Shown here: positions 32,270 to 45,063 of the stretch, piece by piece
Numbering within the stretch: position 1 is the stretch's first letter
Layout: each line of letters opens with the position of its first letter
Assembly: GCA_947095535.1 (NCBI GenBank)
Contig: OX352773.1
Span: 125,333,911-125,397,910 of the forward strand
Origin: Poecilobothrus nobilitatus
Taxonomy: Eukaryota > Arthropoda > Insecta > Diptera > Dolichopodidae
Length of the DNA stretch: 64,000 nt
Direction: 5' to 3'
Made by a program: the position numbers and the translations under genes
The notes under the pieces: model-generated
What the model was told of the DNA's origin: nothing
The model's input: only the letters and a program-made list of their open reading frames with translations
Databases searched by the model: none

Positions 32270-34320
32270 TATACATATATTTTTTTTACGAAGGTTGGTG
32301 TAAAACTCGAAAGTCACTAAGAGGAACTGCACGTGGTTCCTCACAGTAGTGTTGGACTTTAACCAACCAAAACCACGCCTCTTTTAAAACCAAATTTTAG
32401 GATGGAACCCTTAATACAAATGTACAGCTTGGTTTTGTGGATAAGGATGTGGGAAGGATAATTGGAAAAATTTCAATTGAAAAATTTGGGATTATGGGGG
32501 ATAGGCAGGGAAATTTGGAGGGATATTTTGAAGAAAGATTTTAATGTTCTTCTTAAACTTAAGTTAATGGTACACATATGAATTACCAACTTTAGGGAAC
32601 ACATGCGTTGGTATATGGTTCCACAAAAGGGACGTGCGCATAACAAACGAATTTCCATAAACTGTATTTCGCATTTTGATAAATCTACATGGTAGGGATG
32701 AGCTTCTGTTGCACTCCTTGTTTCTCGTTGGAAAACTTTGAGTACAGGCATTGTTTTATTTCTTTGGAACATGTGTTATTCCCTATGAGATATCTATAAA
32801 ACAAGCTCAGTGACCCAATTGTACGTCGATGGCTGAGTGGAAAGAGCATTGAAGTTACATTGGGGTCGTTGATAAGGCGAATAGTTCTGTTTTGCACATT
32901 ATCTAGATAACCCAGCATTATTTGAGGGACTTCAGCCCAAATGTGTTCATTATACTCCTTTTTAAGCCTTATGTACGCTTTATAGAAATTGAGAAGATCG
33001 GATGCAGAAGTAGGTTTTGCAGCGATACAAAAAACCAAAACATTTAGCTGCATCTTTAGCTATACCAAGAATATGATTGGCAAAATCAATTTTTGGTTTA
33101 ACTCGATACCCAGCATGTATAAGTCTGTTGAATGCTGCAAAACTTCCCCCTGAAACAGTGGGTTAGGAACAGTTGTAGCAATTTTCCGCGAGATCAGACA
33201 GCATTGCATTTTTTTGGTGTTGAAATCAACTCTGTTGACTTCACCCCATTTTTGAATTCTTGCTAAATCATTTTTGCTAAATCGAGTAGGCCATTGATAA
33301 ATATTAAGAAGAGAGTGGGGGATAAAACTGATCCTTGAGGGACACCAGCATTTATTTTGAATTTGTCAGATGAATATCCATCGACCAGTACACGAATCGT
33401 ACGCTTCGAAAGGAAATCTCCAATCCAGTTTAGGAAGACCCTACCTAGAACTAATGCTTTGCATTTTACCAGTAGAGCATCGTGCCAAACTCGGTCGAAG
33501 GCCTTAGATATATCAAGAGCCACAACATCGGACTAACCAGAATGATGAAGGCCGATGTTTAACTTCTCACAAAGGTAAGTCATGGTAAGTCAAAAATGGG
33601 GTGAAGTCACGAGATCGCCGGTTGAACGACGGGCTCTGAACCCGTATTGTCGGTCATGAAACAAACCTTTGTGATCCAGGCATTTCAAAAGCTTTTGATT
33701 TACAATTTTTTCCATTACTTTGGAAAGGACCGAAGTTATAGAAATAGGTCGGTAGTTAGAAGGATCGCTTTTGTTACCTTTTTTAGGAATTGGGAAAACA
33801 TATGCAACCTTCCATTGGGTAGGATGGATACCCGAAGTAAAGGAAACGTAGAAAAGGTTGCGTAGAGATTTTGAAATATTGGAGTAGATATTTTTGAGCA
33901 CCATGGTAGTTATACCATCTGGACCGGCTGACTTATTTGTATCCAGATTTTTCAAGATATTTTTCACCGCCCGTGTCCTAAAGAAAATTTTACCAAAGGA
34001 ATAGCCTACTTCTGGAATGGGGGTGGCATCTGAACTGACTGAGGCAGTGTCGAATTGGAAGCGAACTGCTTGCCAAATAAGTTCGCCTTCTCTTTAGAAT
34101 CTGATACAGTTCTGTTATTATTATCAACAAGTGGTGGAAAAGAAGACCCTCTATAGATTGCGATACCTCTTTTGGGTACGAAGTGTGAAATAAGTGAGGT
34201 GCCGGTAATATTAAAGTTATCATTGTGGCTACTGACTTGTGTTTCACATAGGGCTAAGATTGCTGGTTTAATTGAACTAAGATGACGATCGACGGCATGA
34301 AAATTCGTTTGCAACCCGCG
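32270..34320 (-). mobile_element. Jockey-type LINE C (internally deleted)
   Basis: The minus strand carries ORF2 pieces in order. Endonuclease start: HLSSIKPAILALCETQV, 34314. RT: NLDTNKSAGPDGITTMVLKN, 33967; DISKAFDRVWHD, 33520; INAGVPQGSVLSP. C-terminal tail: RNRTIRLINDP-type and a Cys-rich end, 33053-32473. Most of the endonuclease is missing: RGIAIYRGSSFPPLVDNNNR joins an endonuclease strand to the pre-RT linker within one frame at about 34150. The FADD box is lost in a further gap near 33260-33060. The 3' untranslated part runs to about 32270. Same family as LINE E. Confidence 0.8.
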
Positions 34321-35389
34321 AATGCTAAAAAAATTATTATATAATATTTGTAAATTATTTTGTCAAAAAAAATTAATATAAACAAAATTAAAATCAAAAT
34401 CAAAATTAAATCAGAGTTGAAATTGTAATTAAAATCAAAATTGGATTTAAAGGCAACTTTAAAATTAACCAAGATCAAAATCTGAATTAAAATTAAGTTA
34501 AAATATCTAAAAAATTAAAATTAATTAATACAATCAAAATTAAAATTTATTCGAAAATTAAAATTTAGTTAAAATTGAAATTAAAATTAAAAGTAAATTG
34601 TACGATTTAAATAACCCGAGCTTGACAACACTTAAGATAAAAAAAAAAAAATATCATTAATATTAATAATAATTATTATTATATTCTGCTTTGAGTGAGC
34701 AAATGATTTATAACAACGTTCAATCGTTTTTAATACACATTTTTAAGTGACCTTATTGAACGCAGTTACAACCAAAAACCCACTAAAAGCAATATTTTCC
34801 ACCAGAAATTATTAAATTAAATTACAGTAATAACTATGGTAGTATTAAAAATTGAGCGAATTGAGAGTTAAGGAAAATCACCAGCATCCATCATACGAGT
34901 GGAAGGGAGATAGATATATATTTGTTTTGTTTACCACAAATTGATATTCAGAAGAAGAAAAAAAAAAAAAGTAAATGTAAATTAACGTAAACAAAACAAA
35001 TCGCGTTAAAATTAAAAAAAATTATACAAATTGGATATTTGAAAAAATAAAAAACAAATTGTAATAGTGGAAAAAAAAATATCTTGCGACCATTGGAGTG
35101 CAGCCATAAGAAAAGGATCGAAATAATTTAACTTTATCACAACACAAAAAAAACTAAGAAACAAAAAATAAAAAAAAAATTTACAAAAAATGTGCACTTG
35201 TTAAATTAAACTATTTAGTAAAATATAAAAAAAAAAAAAAAGTTAACAAAAAAATGTATTTTTATTATTTTTCCTTTAATTAAAAAAAAGAAGTGTCGTC
35301 ACTTCAAAGGTCAAGCAAAGTATCCATATATATGGCAAAACTTCATTAAAAAATTCTTTTAAAACTTGGTTTCGAGTAAACCCTGGATT
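34321..35389. other. AT-rich noncoding stretch
   Basis: Mostly simple AAAATTAAAATC-type repeats (34380-34600) and poly-A tracts. I see no supported coding frame, RNA gene or element terminus. Confidence 0.5.
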
Positions 35390-35590
35390 AGGAGTTATAT
35401 TTTTAATAAGCGTTGCAAAAAATTAAACTTCCAATCATACAAATGTAATTCAGAATCGTCATATGAATAATATGTGTAACCTATAGATTTATTTAATTTA
35501 ATTTTTTCGAGAGGTTTTTCAATGTTTCTTATATAAACATTATACTGCTCAATATTGATAGCACATTTATCTTTGTTAAATTATTCTGTT
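35390..35590 (-). pseudogene. Unidentified coding remnant near a Polinton integrase
   Basis: A minus-strand frame of about 65 codons includes YIRNIEKPLEKIKLNKSIGY and SYDDSELHLYDWKFNFLQRL, with protein-like composition. I do not recognise it. Its proximity to the integrase remnant makes a Polinton origin possible. Confidence 0.3.
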
Positions 35591-35714
35591 TGTAGGAAGA
35601 TTATGTGCCTTTTCTAGTAATCTTTTTGCGTGTCTTTTGTTAATTTCATATTTGAGGAGGTTTAGACGATGTAAGTATTATTTTTGCAATGGTTAAAAGA
35701 AAGCTAAATAGAAA

Positions 35715-36030
35715 GTTGGAGATTATGTACGCATAAGCAAATAGAAAGGAAACTTTGCAAAAGGTTATCAACCAAGCTGGTCAACAGAAATATTTACAAT
35801 TAAAGAAGTAAAACGCACAGGCCAAATTACTTACAACTTACTTGATTATACAAAATCACTGATTTTAGGTTCTTTTTACGAGCCTGAACTTTCTCGAGTC
35901 AAAAATCCTGACACTTTTCTTGTTGAAAAAATATTGAAAAGAAAAGGAAATCAGGTTTTTCTTAAATGAACACTAGGTTTGAATGATAGGTTTTCATAAA
36001 GATCACAATTCTTGGGTAAAATGTAAATAA
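35715..36030 (+). pseudogene. Polinton retroviral-like integrase, C-terminal remnant
   Basis: Plus-strand reading VGDYVRISK, a stop, then KGNFAKGYQPSWSTEIFTI, EVKRTGQITYNLLDY, GSFYEPELSRVKNPDTFLVE, KILKRKGNQVFLKW and, after a frame slip at about 35965, LGLNDRF and KDHNSWVKCK to TAA 36030. This order (DNA-binding SH3-like strand, ITYxLxDY, FYExEL, then a chromodomain ending in NSW) is that of Polinton integrases. The catalytic core upstream is missing. It is a separate, older fragment, unconnected to the element at 686-13463. Confidence 0.75.
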
Positions 36031-36589
36031 AACCGATATTATATGAAACTTCGACTGCACCAGTTTTATGTTTAAACGCTCTTTCGTTTAGAGTTCTTAA
36101 ACTAACTTTTTATTGATATTTTGTTATTTTTTTTTAAATTTACAAATAAGTCTTAAAAAATATATAAATACTTGCACAGCAATTTTAAATTATATTACTT
36201 AAAAAGTTATTACTTCATTCTTAAATAACTTAACATGCTTAAATCTTAAGGTTATTATTTCCTTGCGTAATCAATTTTATGTTATTTTAAATTATGATAA
36301 AGTTATTAATTGTGCAATTGATTACGTAAGGTTTATGTCCATTTCCTGCTTATGCTACGAATTAAGAATATTGCGAAAAAGACTTTTACTATTGAAGAGA
36401 GAGAGTTATATTATTGATTGAATATAACAATATGCGATTAAAAATGTAAAAATGTAAAAATTATAAAATTAATGTAAAAAATAAACTTAAACTTATCAAA
36501 ATAAATTTGTAAAAAAATATTTAATTGTCTATATAATGTAAATAAATATAAATATGTAAAGTGCAAATACAAAAATTACAAAATAAATA
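36031..36589. other. AT-rich stretch, no gene seen
   Basis: Between the integrase remnant and the tandem-repeat element. No coding frame or terminus recognised. Confidence 0.4.
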
Positions 36590-37530
36590 TAAACAAGTAA
36601 ATGTAACAGTAACTCGATGTAACCGATTTATTTATACCCTTCACCTAAAAACTTCAAATTAAATTAAAAATCCATAAGTTATATTAGTTAGGTATTTAAT
36701 ATAATTATTAAGCATTAATAATATAATAATTAAGCATAAATATAATTAATATTTGATAATATAAAACATAAATGCTTTTACAACTTTTGTACAAAATTTC
36801 AGGTTTCTATATTTATTAAGTCCGAAGATATGCTTTTTAGGTCTTAGGAAGTATGTGAAGGCACCCGGACCACCACCCTAATTCATCTCAAATTTTAGAG
36901 ACATCATCACAACAGGGTAGAACACTCTTATATCAAATTTCTAGCTTTTATATTTATTAATTTCGAAGATATGCTTGTTCGGTTGTGGGAGTTGTGTGGG
37001 AGATACCCGAACAACCATTCTAATTCATCTAAAATTTTAGGCAAATCAGGAATTCAGGAAACAACACCCTCGTATCAAATTTGCAGTTTCTATCTTTATT
37101 AATTTCGAAGATATGCTTGTTCGGTCTTGGGAACTGTGTGGGAGATATTCGAACAACCATTCCACTTCATCTGAAATTTCAGGCAAATCAGGGATTCAGG
37201 AAACAGCACCCTTGTATCAAATTTTAAGTTTCTATCCTTAATAATTTCGAAGATATGCGTATGCGGTTTTGGAAGTTGTATGGGAGATTCCGGAACCCAT
37301 GGTCCGATTTCCGCCTTAGTCATTGTTAACATACAGTACAGTACATAACATACAGTTTTTGAGTTATGCGTAGTTACGCGTACGGACGGACGGATGTCAC
37401 TAAATCAACTCGGGTGGTGATCCTGATTCAGAATATATATACATGTCCATATCTAACTCGCTTCCTTTTGGTGGTTACAAACACCATATCAAAGTTGGTA
37501 TACCCTAAACTTTAGGTGTAGGGTATAAAA
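36590..37530 (-). mobile_element. DINE/mini-me-like element with four 142-bp central repeats
   Basis: Reading on the minus strand: a TATACCC...GGGTATA hairpin head (37528-37498), then an AAAGGAAGCGAGTT stretch, TATATATTCTGAATCAGGAT and a (GTCC)n tract. Four tandem units follow with anchors CGAAGATATGC at 36823, 36964, 37106 and 37248 (141-142 bp period). The tail is a GGGTATAAA sequence and CGGTTACATCGAGTTACTG. From memory, the head module resembles the (GTCY)n-bearing DINE/mini-me family of Drosophila, and central tandem repeats recall DINE-TR1. Non-autonomous. Confidence 0.7.
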
Positions 37531-38405
37531 GTATAGTCAAAGTTGTCAAAATAAAATTGCAAAAAAAAGTAATTGTATATAATCTGTGGTTAAAAAAGAT
37601 AACCGCTTAAGTCGATAAATTCAATTTTTCATTTATGATTAGGTTTAGAAATTCAGCTACTTTTTATATGTGTATTATACAATATTTAGTAATTAATTAT
37701 AATAAAATAAATATATATAAATATAAAAAATAAATAAGTGGTTATAATATAAATTAAAAAATTCATTTAGAAGAACTAAATTAGTTAAGTGATTAAAAAA
37801 AAATACAACATTACAAACAACAAACTTATGTCTACTTAAGCGGTTTTATCAAAATATAATCAACCGTTTTTCTTATCTTAAATGAAAAAATTTATATTCA
37901 AGCATCTTGTTCTTTACATTTTCTCCTACAATTATTTGATAAAGTTATAAATTTTCTGGCCGATATTTCACCTTTTTCATATTTGTAAGATTCACCAGTA
38001 TTTCTTTTTATTTTTCTAGACCTTAAGGAAACTTTATTTTCCCTAAGTTGGGCATGAATCATCGACAATAAGATCTGGATGGATATCTAGTAAATCTTCA
38101 GTAGGAAGATTTTTATAAAATTCATGAAATTATGGGTCTATAAAGGAAGTATATATTCTAAATCTTTCTTTTTATTTTTATTTATTTTAATCTCCTCCTT
38201 AATTATTTGAACTTAATTTAAATTAGCTGTATTGAAGCCTCGTTTTTGTATATTTAGAACATTAAATTCATCATTATTTAGAATATTAAATTCATCATCT
38301 TGCTAGATTCGTTTTATAAAAAAGTTTTCCGAAACAAGCCTTTGCATATCTAAGTCATCTAGGTGTTTTCCAAGAAAATTGCTCCGTCTTATAATTTCGA
38401 TTTCT

Positions 38406-40320
38406 TCACATGCAATTTGTTTTAGAAAATTCCGAAAAGTTTTTGAAGTCATTGGCATTTATTTCAATAACATTAAATTTGTTATTATCTCCAACAATAC
38501 TGATAAAATTATACCAATTTCTTGGATGCTGTATTTGTGAATCAGTCCTTTTCTTTTTTTCTCCATTAAAGCATGATCTGAATCCGACTCCATATGAGTA
38601 TGACCAGGTTCCAGAAATGTATGATTAATAATTTTAATATTTTTATACTACATTGCAGTTAAACATAGAACTCACAAAAGAGTTTTTATTTTGCCGTGGG
38701 CATGAATCACTGTAAGAAATTACGTGATTTGCTTGACTTACCGATTCTAAATATTCCAGATGTTTCAACAGACATGAAGATATTTCATTTCCACCGCGTC
38801 TGGCAATAGCTTCATGCCACATATAGCAGTAAGCATTGTTGGTTTGGCAATTATGAATAGTTAAATTGTAGGACCACAAGGGCCTCATGTAAAATGACAT
38901 TGAATTTCGAAGAAATGGTGTCGGTAGGCATTGCTATAAATCGAAAGTGAATGTTTGAATTGATTTACTTGTAGTACCTAACAATTTATCAATTTTTTTT
39001 TGTTTCATAGGCTAAGTTTAACTTTTTATGATGTTCATCCAAATCATTATCTAACAATTGCAATGCAAGAGAACTACATCGTCTCGCTAGATCAATTTTC
39101 GTTCTATATGTATCACAGGTGCAAATTGCAAATGTCAAGACGAGGCTTTTTAAATTTAATTTTCATTGCTATTGAAAAGTTAAAAATATATCACTTTTGC
39201 GGAATTTTAAAATTTGAAATCGTTTATTATGTATACATATAGGTACATATTTTTTTTAAATAGTTAAATGATTTCTATTTTTTTTTTACTTACTTTTAAA
39301 TATTTGACCATATTTGACAAGACTAATTTTTATTTCTGGATGCATTTCTAAAAAGAGTCTGTACATTTTTGATACCGATAATTCAGCATGAAAATACTTC
39401 AAATTTGTGTTTATTCTAGAATAGTGACTTTCATAGGAAGGGAACATGTTTATATGAGATTTTACAATTTCGATTGTGCTTTCGTCAATTTTTCTCATTC
39501 CAGTGCCACCTCTATAATCTTTTATTTGGACATTGGGATGTGATAACTTTTTATTTGACACGCTTTTTAAAAAACTTTTCGCAAAGCATTGCTTAAAACA
39601 GCGTTGACAAACTTAAATTCTATATATTAGTATCACCAGTTTCTAAATAATATCGAATGCGGTGCTACCAGTTTCTTGGTTTATCTTCATTTTTAAATTA
39701 GGTTTGCGTTTTTGTTTCTTCAATTGCCATTAACGATGCAATAAACAAAATTCGTTGATTCTATGTACCTAGTTGCCAGTAATTTTTAAAAAGTTTCTTT
39801 TGAACCGAGAATGATATTTTTTCTTTTCATTTCCTCCAATAATTAATTGGAGAAAATTATTTAGGAGGAATAATTAAAGGTATACATTTTCTGGTCGGTA
39901 TTTCACCTTTTTCATATTTGTAAGATTGACCAGTATTTCTTTTTATTTTTCTAGACCATTAGAAGCATCTTGAAAAATTAATTTTAGTAATTTAATAATA
40001 ATTTAATAATTAATATATTTTTTAATTTTAATAGCAACCGTAGAAGTCTGCGGATCATTATCATTAACTAAGTTTTTATTTAGATGTATAAAATTGTAGT
40101 TAGCTTTTATTTTGTGCTTTTAAAAATAGATTTTATTTTATAATTGTGATATTATTTTTTTGACTAAATTAAATTTTTTTTTATATTAATATTATTATGA
40201 TTTCGTAGTAATTTTAATTTTGTTTAAAAAAATATCCAACTTACTATTGTTCTGTCGAAGCTCAAGGTTTTGCCGAGCTAATTCATCTATTTTTCTTGTA
40301 CGTGACAATGATAATGACAT
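38406..40320 (-). pseudogene. Transposase-like gene of unrecognised family, multi-exon, decayed
   Basis: The minus strand starts MSLSLSRTRKIDELARQN (40320), followed by a GTAAGT donor at 40244. Later blocks are RKIKRNTGQSYKYEKGE with CFKQCF (39960-39570), DYRGGTGMRKIDESTIEIVK and MFPSYESHYSRINTNLKYF (39520-39370), LWSYNLTIHNCQTNNAYCYM and EISSCLLKHLEYLE plus VISYSDSCPRQNKN (38880-38680), and GHTHMESDSDHALME to FSKTNCM (38590-38406). The YSDSC and MESDSDH segments look like acidic catalytic positions of an RNase H-fold transposase. I recall this block order from repetitive insect proteins but cannot name the superfamily. Frame breaks separate most blocks; some may be introns. Confidence 0.55.
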
Positions 40321-40963
40321 TTTTTTTAGTTTTAAGCGCTCAACAATATTTATTTTATTTTTAAAACTTTTAGCGCTATCTTAGAATAATAATAATTATT
40401 TTAAGTATGTTATTAATTTGTAGTTAATAATAATAATATAAATATAATAATACAAATTTCAATAATTATGCTGTAGAGTGTAGACTATCAAACGATATAT
40501 CTTATCTCCAAATAACAATTGAATTATGCACTACATAAAACACCTTAATCACACTTTGCTTTCTGTTAGGATCCCGTTACAAATTGTACATAGTAACTTA
40601 ACTCGATTAGGAAGAATAACGAACGCTTCAGTTGACTTAATATAAACGCTTAAGTCGACTTAAGTGATGTTTAGATGATTAATGAAAAATTATATAATAA
40701 CTTAACTCAAATAAGCTATTATGTTCCAATATGAATAATTTAGGGATTAGAAAATAATTTTTTTTTTTAAATAGCTTACTTCAACTTAAGCGCGTTTAAG
40801 ATACATAACATTTTGTTTTTAACTGGGTTAAGCGATTATAATATGTGTATAGCACGGTTTAAACGACTTAAGCTAATAAATTATGCCTTATTTTTCAAGT
40901 ATGGAAAGCTATACGTAAACAGGTTTTTGTCAGAAAGTAAAGTTCACCCAAATGATTATTGTT
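40321..40963. other. Subterminal region with CGCTTAAGT motifs
   Basis: No gene. Copies of a CGCTTAAGT/ACTTAAGCG motif lie at about 40643, 40652, 40783 and 40864. Further copies lie at 37604, 37836 and 47735. They are probably transposase-binding repeats of the surrounding DNA transposon. Confidence 0.4.
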
Positions 40964-41270
40964 TTTTTTTTTTTTATTTATTTCATATTAATATTCTCAA
41001 AGAGCCCAATCGCTCGTACAGAGTGTACAATATTAAATTTCTAAAACTAATCAAACTAATTGATTTAATAACAACTTAAACAAATAACTTCAGTGATAAA
41101 AAAAAGTATTCTTCAAAAACTTTAAAACTTAAGAGCTAATCCCAGACATTCTTTTTAATATTTCTAATTTAATTCATGACCAAAATTTTGTTTTTTTTTT
41201 TTTTTTGATTTAACCTATACATGTTATAACACCTACTAATTGATTTAAATTAGTTTTAATAATTCATTTT

Positions 41271-42930
41271 TTACTCTCTTTTTACAATCTCTTTAAATTC
41301 ACTATCCAGCCCATTGTAGAATTTGTACGCTATATTATATAATGCTTCCTTTCCATTGAATCTTCTACTAGATGACCTTATTCCAATATCTCCGGCATTC
41401 CTAATGTTGTAAGTGTGTAGTTGATTATTTATTGTAATGTTGACGTTGGAGTTTATTTTGTTTTTTTACCATTAACTGAACTTGCACGATTAATTTGTAC
41501 TTTGTTAACAGGTCCAGTGGTAAAATTGTATGATTAGTGTGTATGTATCGTGTTGATGTCCTTTGATCATAATGATATAAGTTTTTTATTGCTCTATTCT
41601 GAATTTTTTGTATTTTGTTTCGATCTATATCATATGTATTGTACCAAACTTGTATAGCGTATGTGACCGAACTATGAAACATGCTATAATACATCGAGCT
41701 CTTAATATTATTTGGCACCCTTTTACCAATATGTTTAAATATCCCAGCGATTCTACTCGCTTTCTTAGATAAATGTTCTATGTGTGGTCTCCAACTTAAG
41801 TCGCTATTAATTAACACACCTAGATATTTACAAGTCTGCACCATATCAATTTTGTTATTCCCTAGTTGTATGTTAAGAGTTTCATGTTCTTTTCTTTTAG
41901 ATATCATATACTTCGTTTTGTCAGTATTTAATAGTAACCTATGTCTCTCCATCCATACATTTATTTTACTTAGATCCAGACCGATGTTATTTTGTAGATT
42001 ACTGCACGCTCTCTCAGCATACACCATTGCCAGATTATCCGCAAACAAAAAGAGCGTTCCAAATGTTTTAGTATCAGTTAAGCTATTTATGTAGCAAGAG
42101 AATAATGTCGGACCCAGTGAGCTTCCCTGTATGACTCCGAATCTATTTTCCAAAATATCATTTTTGAAACCTTCACATTCCGCATACTGCTGTCTTTTAT
42201 GTAAATAGTTTTCAAACCACTTGTGCTCAATACCTTTTACTCACAATTCAGACAAAATTCTTAACCACAATTTCCTGTCCACAGAATCAAATGCCTTTTT
42301 AACATCGAAAAACAGAACTGCGACTCTTTTTCCTTTATCTATATTTTTCTTTATCTATGAATTTCTTTTATATCCATATATTATATCCTGCTACTTATTA
42401 AATTATCACGACTTAAGTATTCCATAAGCAGCTCATTTACATACGTTTCAATGACTTTGCTGAGTAGTGCTATAAAGTAGTGCTGATAAAAATAGGTCTA
42501 TAGGTATTTATATCCTTTAAGTTTTCTTTGCTTTTTAAGATTGGTATTATTTTGTTATTTTTTTTTTTAATACATCCATATCCAAATAATTATTAATTTC
42601 AATACTTTGTCAATTTTTATTAATTTGAACTTGAATTCCCCATAAAATTGCTCCATCATAAAATTCATACTTTTTTACAATATTGCCCTTAACCATTTCC
42701 TGTATATATTTCCAATATTTCTTCGCATCTCCACCAGCTTTCATAAATCTTTTTTCGTCATATATTTCTTGTTTTCTTCTTTTAAGCGTGGTGAATCTGT
42801 TCAACCAGTACAGATATTTTGTCTTTAAGTATTCGGAGTTCTTATTATACCCTACATTTAAAGTATAGTGTATATTAACTTTGGTATGGTGTTTGTAACG
42901 AACAAAAGGAAGCGAGTTAAATATGGACAT
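41271..42930 (-). pseudogene. LINE D ORF2, reverse transcriptase half
   Basis: A linker YWLNRFTTLKRRKQEIYDEK (42830-42770) precedes the RT. The RT reads FGVIQGSSLGPTLFSCYINS, LFLFADNLAMVYAERA (the FADD box has become FADN), LNTDKTKYMISKRKEHETL, CKYLGVLINSDLSWRPHIEH and a thumb/tail QNRAIKNLYHYDQRTSTRYI. After a frame slip at about 41450 the tail continues NNQLHTYNIRNAGDIGIRSS to KFYNGLDSEFKEIVKRE, ending TAA 41271. The Asp-to-Asn change in the catalytic box and several frame breaks show it is dead. The finger subdomain between 42600 and 42200 is only partly readable. Confidence 0.8.
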
Positions 42931-44440
42931 CTATATATATTCTGAATCAGGATCACCTCCTGATTCGATTTAGCGGTGTCCGTCCGTCCGTCCGTTCGCA
43001 CGATAACTCAAAAACTAGTATAACTACCTTGATGAAATTTACATAGTAGGTTACTAATTATAAAAGGAAGGCTAAGCTCGAATCTGGACTAAATCGGTCC
43101 ATGGGTTCGGGCACCTCCCATACAACTCCCAAGACCGAATACGCATATCTTCGAAATTAATAAAGATAGAAACTGAAAAATTTGTACGAGGCTGTGTTCT
43201 CTTGAATCCTTGATATCCCTAAAATTTGAGATGAATTGGAATGGTGGTTCGGGTACCTCTCACACAATTCCCAAAACCGAACAGGCATATATTCGAAATT
43301 AATAAAGATAGAATCTTCTGAATCCCTGATTTGCCCAAAATTTTAGATGAATTGGAGGAGTTGTTCGGGTACCTCCCACACAACTCCCAAAACCGAACAA
43401 AAATATCTTCGAAATTAATAAAGATAGAAACTTCACATTTGATACAAGGGTGCTGTTTCCTGAATCCCTGATTTGCCTAAAATTTGAGATGAATGAAGTG
43501 GTTGTTCGGGTACCTCCCATACAACTCCCAAAACCGAACAAGCATATCTTCGAAATTAATAAAGATTGAAACTGCAAATTTGATGCGAAGGTGTTGTTTC
43601 CTGAATCCCTGATTTGCCTAAAATTGCAGATGAATTGGAATGGTTGTTCGGGTACTTCCCACACAACTCCCAAAAATGAACAAGCATATATTCGAAATTA
43701 ATAAAGATAGAATCTTCAAATTTGGTACTAGGGTGCTGTTTCCTGAATTTCTGATTTCTCCAAAATTTGAGATGAATTGGAGGAGTTGTTCCGGTATCTC
43801 CCACACAACTCCCAAAACCGTCAAGCATATCTTCTAAATTAATAAAGATAGAAACTTCAAATTTGATACAAGGGTGCTGTTTCCTGAATCCCTGATTTGC
43901 CTACAATTTGAGATGAATTGGAGTGATTGTTCGGGTACCTCCCATACAGCTCCCAAAACCGAACAAGCATATCTCCGAAATTAATAAAGATAGAAACTGC
44001 AAATTTGATACGAGGGTGTTGTTTCATGAATCCCTGATTTACCTAAAATTTCAGATGAAGTGGAATGGTTGTTCGGATATCTCCCACACAGTTCCCAAGA
44101 CCGAACAAGCATATCTTCGAAATTAATAAATATAAAAACTTTTTTTGCTTGATATAAAAGTGTTCTACAATGTTCTGATGATGACTCTAAAATTTAAGAT
44201 GAATTGGGGTGGTGGTCCGCGTGCCTTCACACAGTTCTAAAGCCTTAACAAGCATATCTTCGAATTTAATGAAGATAGAAACTGAAATTTTGTACAAAGG
44301 TTGTAAAAGCATTTATTTTTTTAGCTTATATTAAATACCTAACCAAAATTGCTTATGGATTTTTAATTTAATTTGAATTTTTTAGATGTAGGGTATAAAA
44401 AAGCCGGTTGCATCGACTTACTGTTATATTTACTTGTTTT
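42846..44440 (+). mobile_element. DINE/mini-me-like element with nine 142-bp central repeats
   Basis: Head TATACCCTACATTTAAAG at 42846, then AAAGGAAGCGAGTT, TATATATTCTGAATCAGGAT and GTCCGTCCGTCCG (42980). Nine units follow with anchors GAAATTAATAAAGA at 43153, 43295, 43411, 43552, 43694, 43835, 43977, 44119 and 44262 (periods 142, 116, 141, 142, 141, 142, 142, 143). The tail is GATGTAGGGTATAAAAAAGC plus CGGTTGCATCGACTTACTG. Same family as 36590-37530 but in the opposite orientation and with more units. It interrupts ORF2 of LINE D. Confidence 0.75.
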
Positions 44441-44563
44441 TGATATATTTTTTGTACCAATAATTTTTCCTCTCAATCATTACAATATAATTTTTATCTA
44501 TCCACGGGGCTACATACTTTTCCTTTGTTTTATTTATTCTCTTAACTAGAGTTGCGCCATCAA

Positions 44564-45013
44564 TCATTTTTTTACACTAGATGTCAGCTTGGTCGCATAA
44601 TGGTTAATGTCACATTCGCTGATATGTAAATTTTTCAGCTGAGTTTTGGCATTATCACTAATTACAATTTTTGTTTTTTGTACTTGTTTTTGTTTATTAT
44701 TATTTACTTTTAGGTTATTTATTTCCACAACAATTCCAAGATGATCCGATATATCATGATTGAATGTTGAAATGAATATTTCTACCCTAGGATTATTTGT
44801 TAATACATGATCCAGGCAAGTATTAGATTGTAGTCTTGTTGTGGTGCTGTTGCAGAAAGTGAAACCATTCGATTCTACCTGATTTTTATATTCTTCAACC
44901 ATTCCATTTGATGTATCATTAATATTAAAGTTAAAATCACCGATAATAAATGATTTTTTATTTTTTAGTTTTTCACGATGTTGTTCAAATTTCTCAAGAA
45001 AAGCGTTAACCAT
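44564..45013 (-). pseudogene. LINE D ORF2, distal endonuclease part
   Basis: Open over 149 codons. It shows KKSFIIGDFNFNINDT (catalytic GDFN), STTTRLQSNTCLDHVLTN and STFNHDISDHLGIVVEI (the SDH motif of apurinic endonucleases). It continues upstream across the LINE fragment at 45064-46489 and downstream to the interrupted linker. Confidence 0.8.
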
Positions 45014-45051
45014 TGGTAGTGTTTTTTTAGGTGGTCCATATATTGTGGTAA

Positions 45052-45063
45052 TGTTATGTTGTT
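45052..45063. repeat. 12-bp target duplication, left copy
   Basis: ATGTTATGTTGT at 45052-45063 recurs at 46490-46501 and flanks the truncated LINE fragment. Confidence 0.8.

Noticed and set aside
34254..34478. Small frame at 34254-34478
   Set aside because: Its N-terminal part comes from AAAATTAAAATC simple repeats; no protein-like composition.
37578..37590. Target duplication for the 37584-47763 transposon
   Set aside because: Flanks TATAAT and TATTAT are similar only through AT-richness; no convincing direct repeat.
43299..44126. Overlapping open frames in the 142-bp arrays (also 36.8-37.3 kb)
   Set aside because: 142 is not a multiple of three, so the same repeat is read in successive frames; the frames follow the tandem period and have no independent protein signal.
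42970..44280. CRISPR array
   Set aside because: Regular spacing is of whole 142-bp units without distinct spacers, in an insect genome full of transposons.
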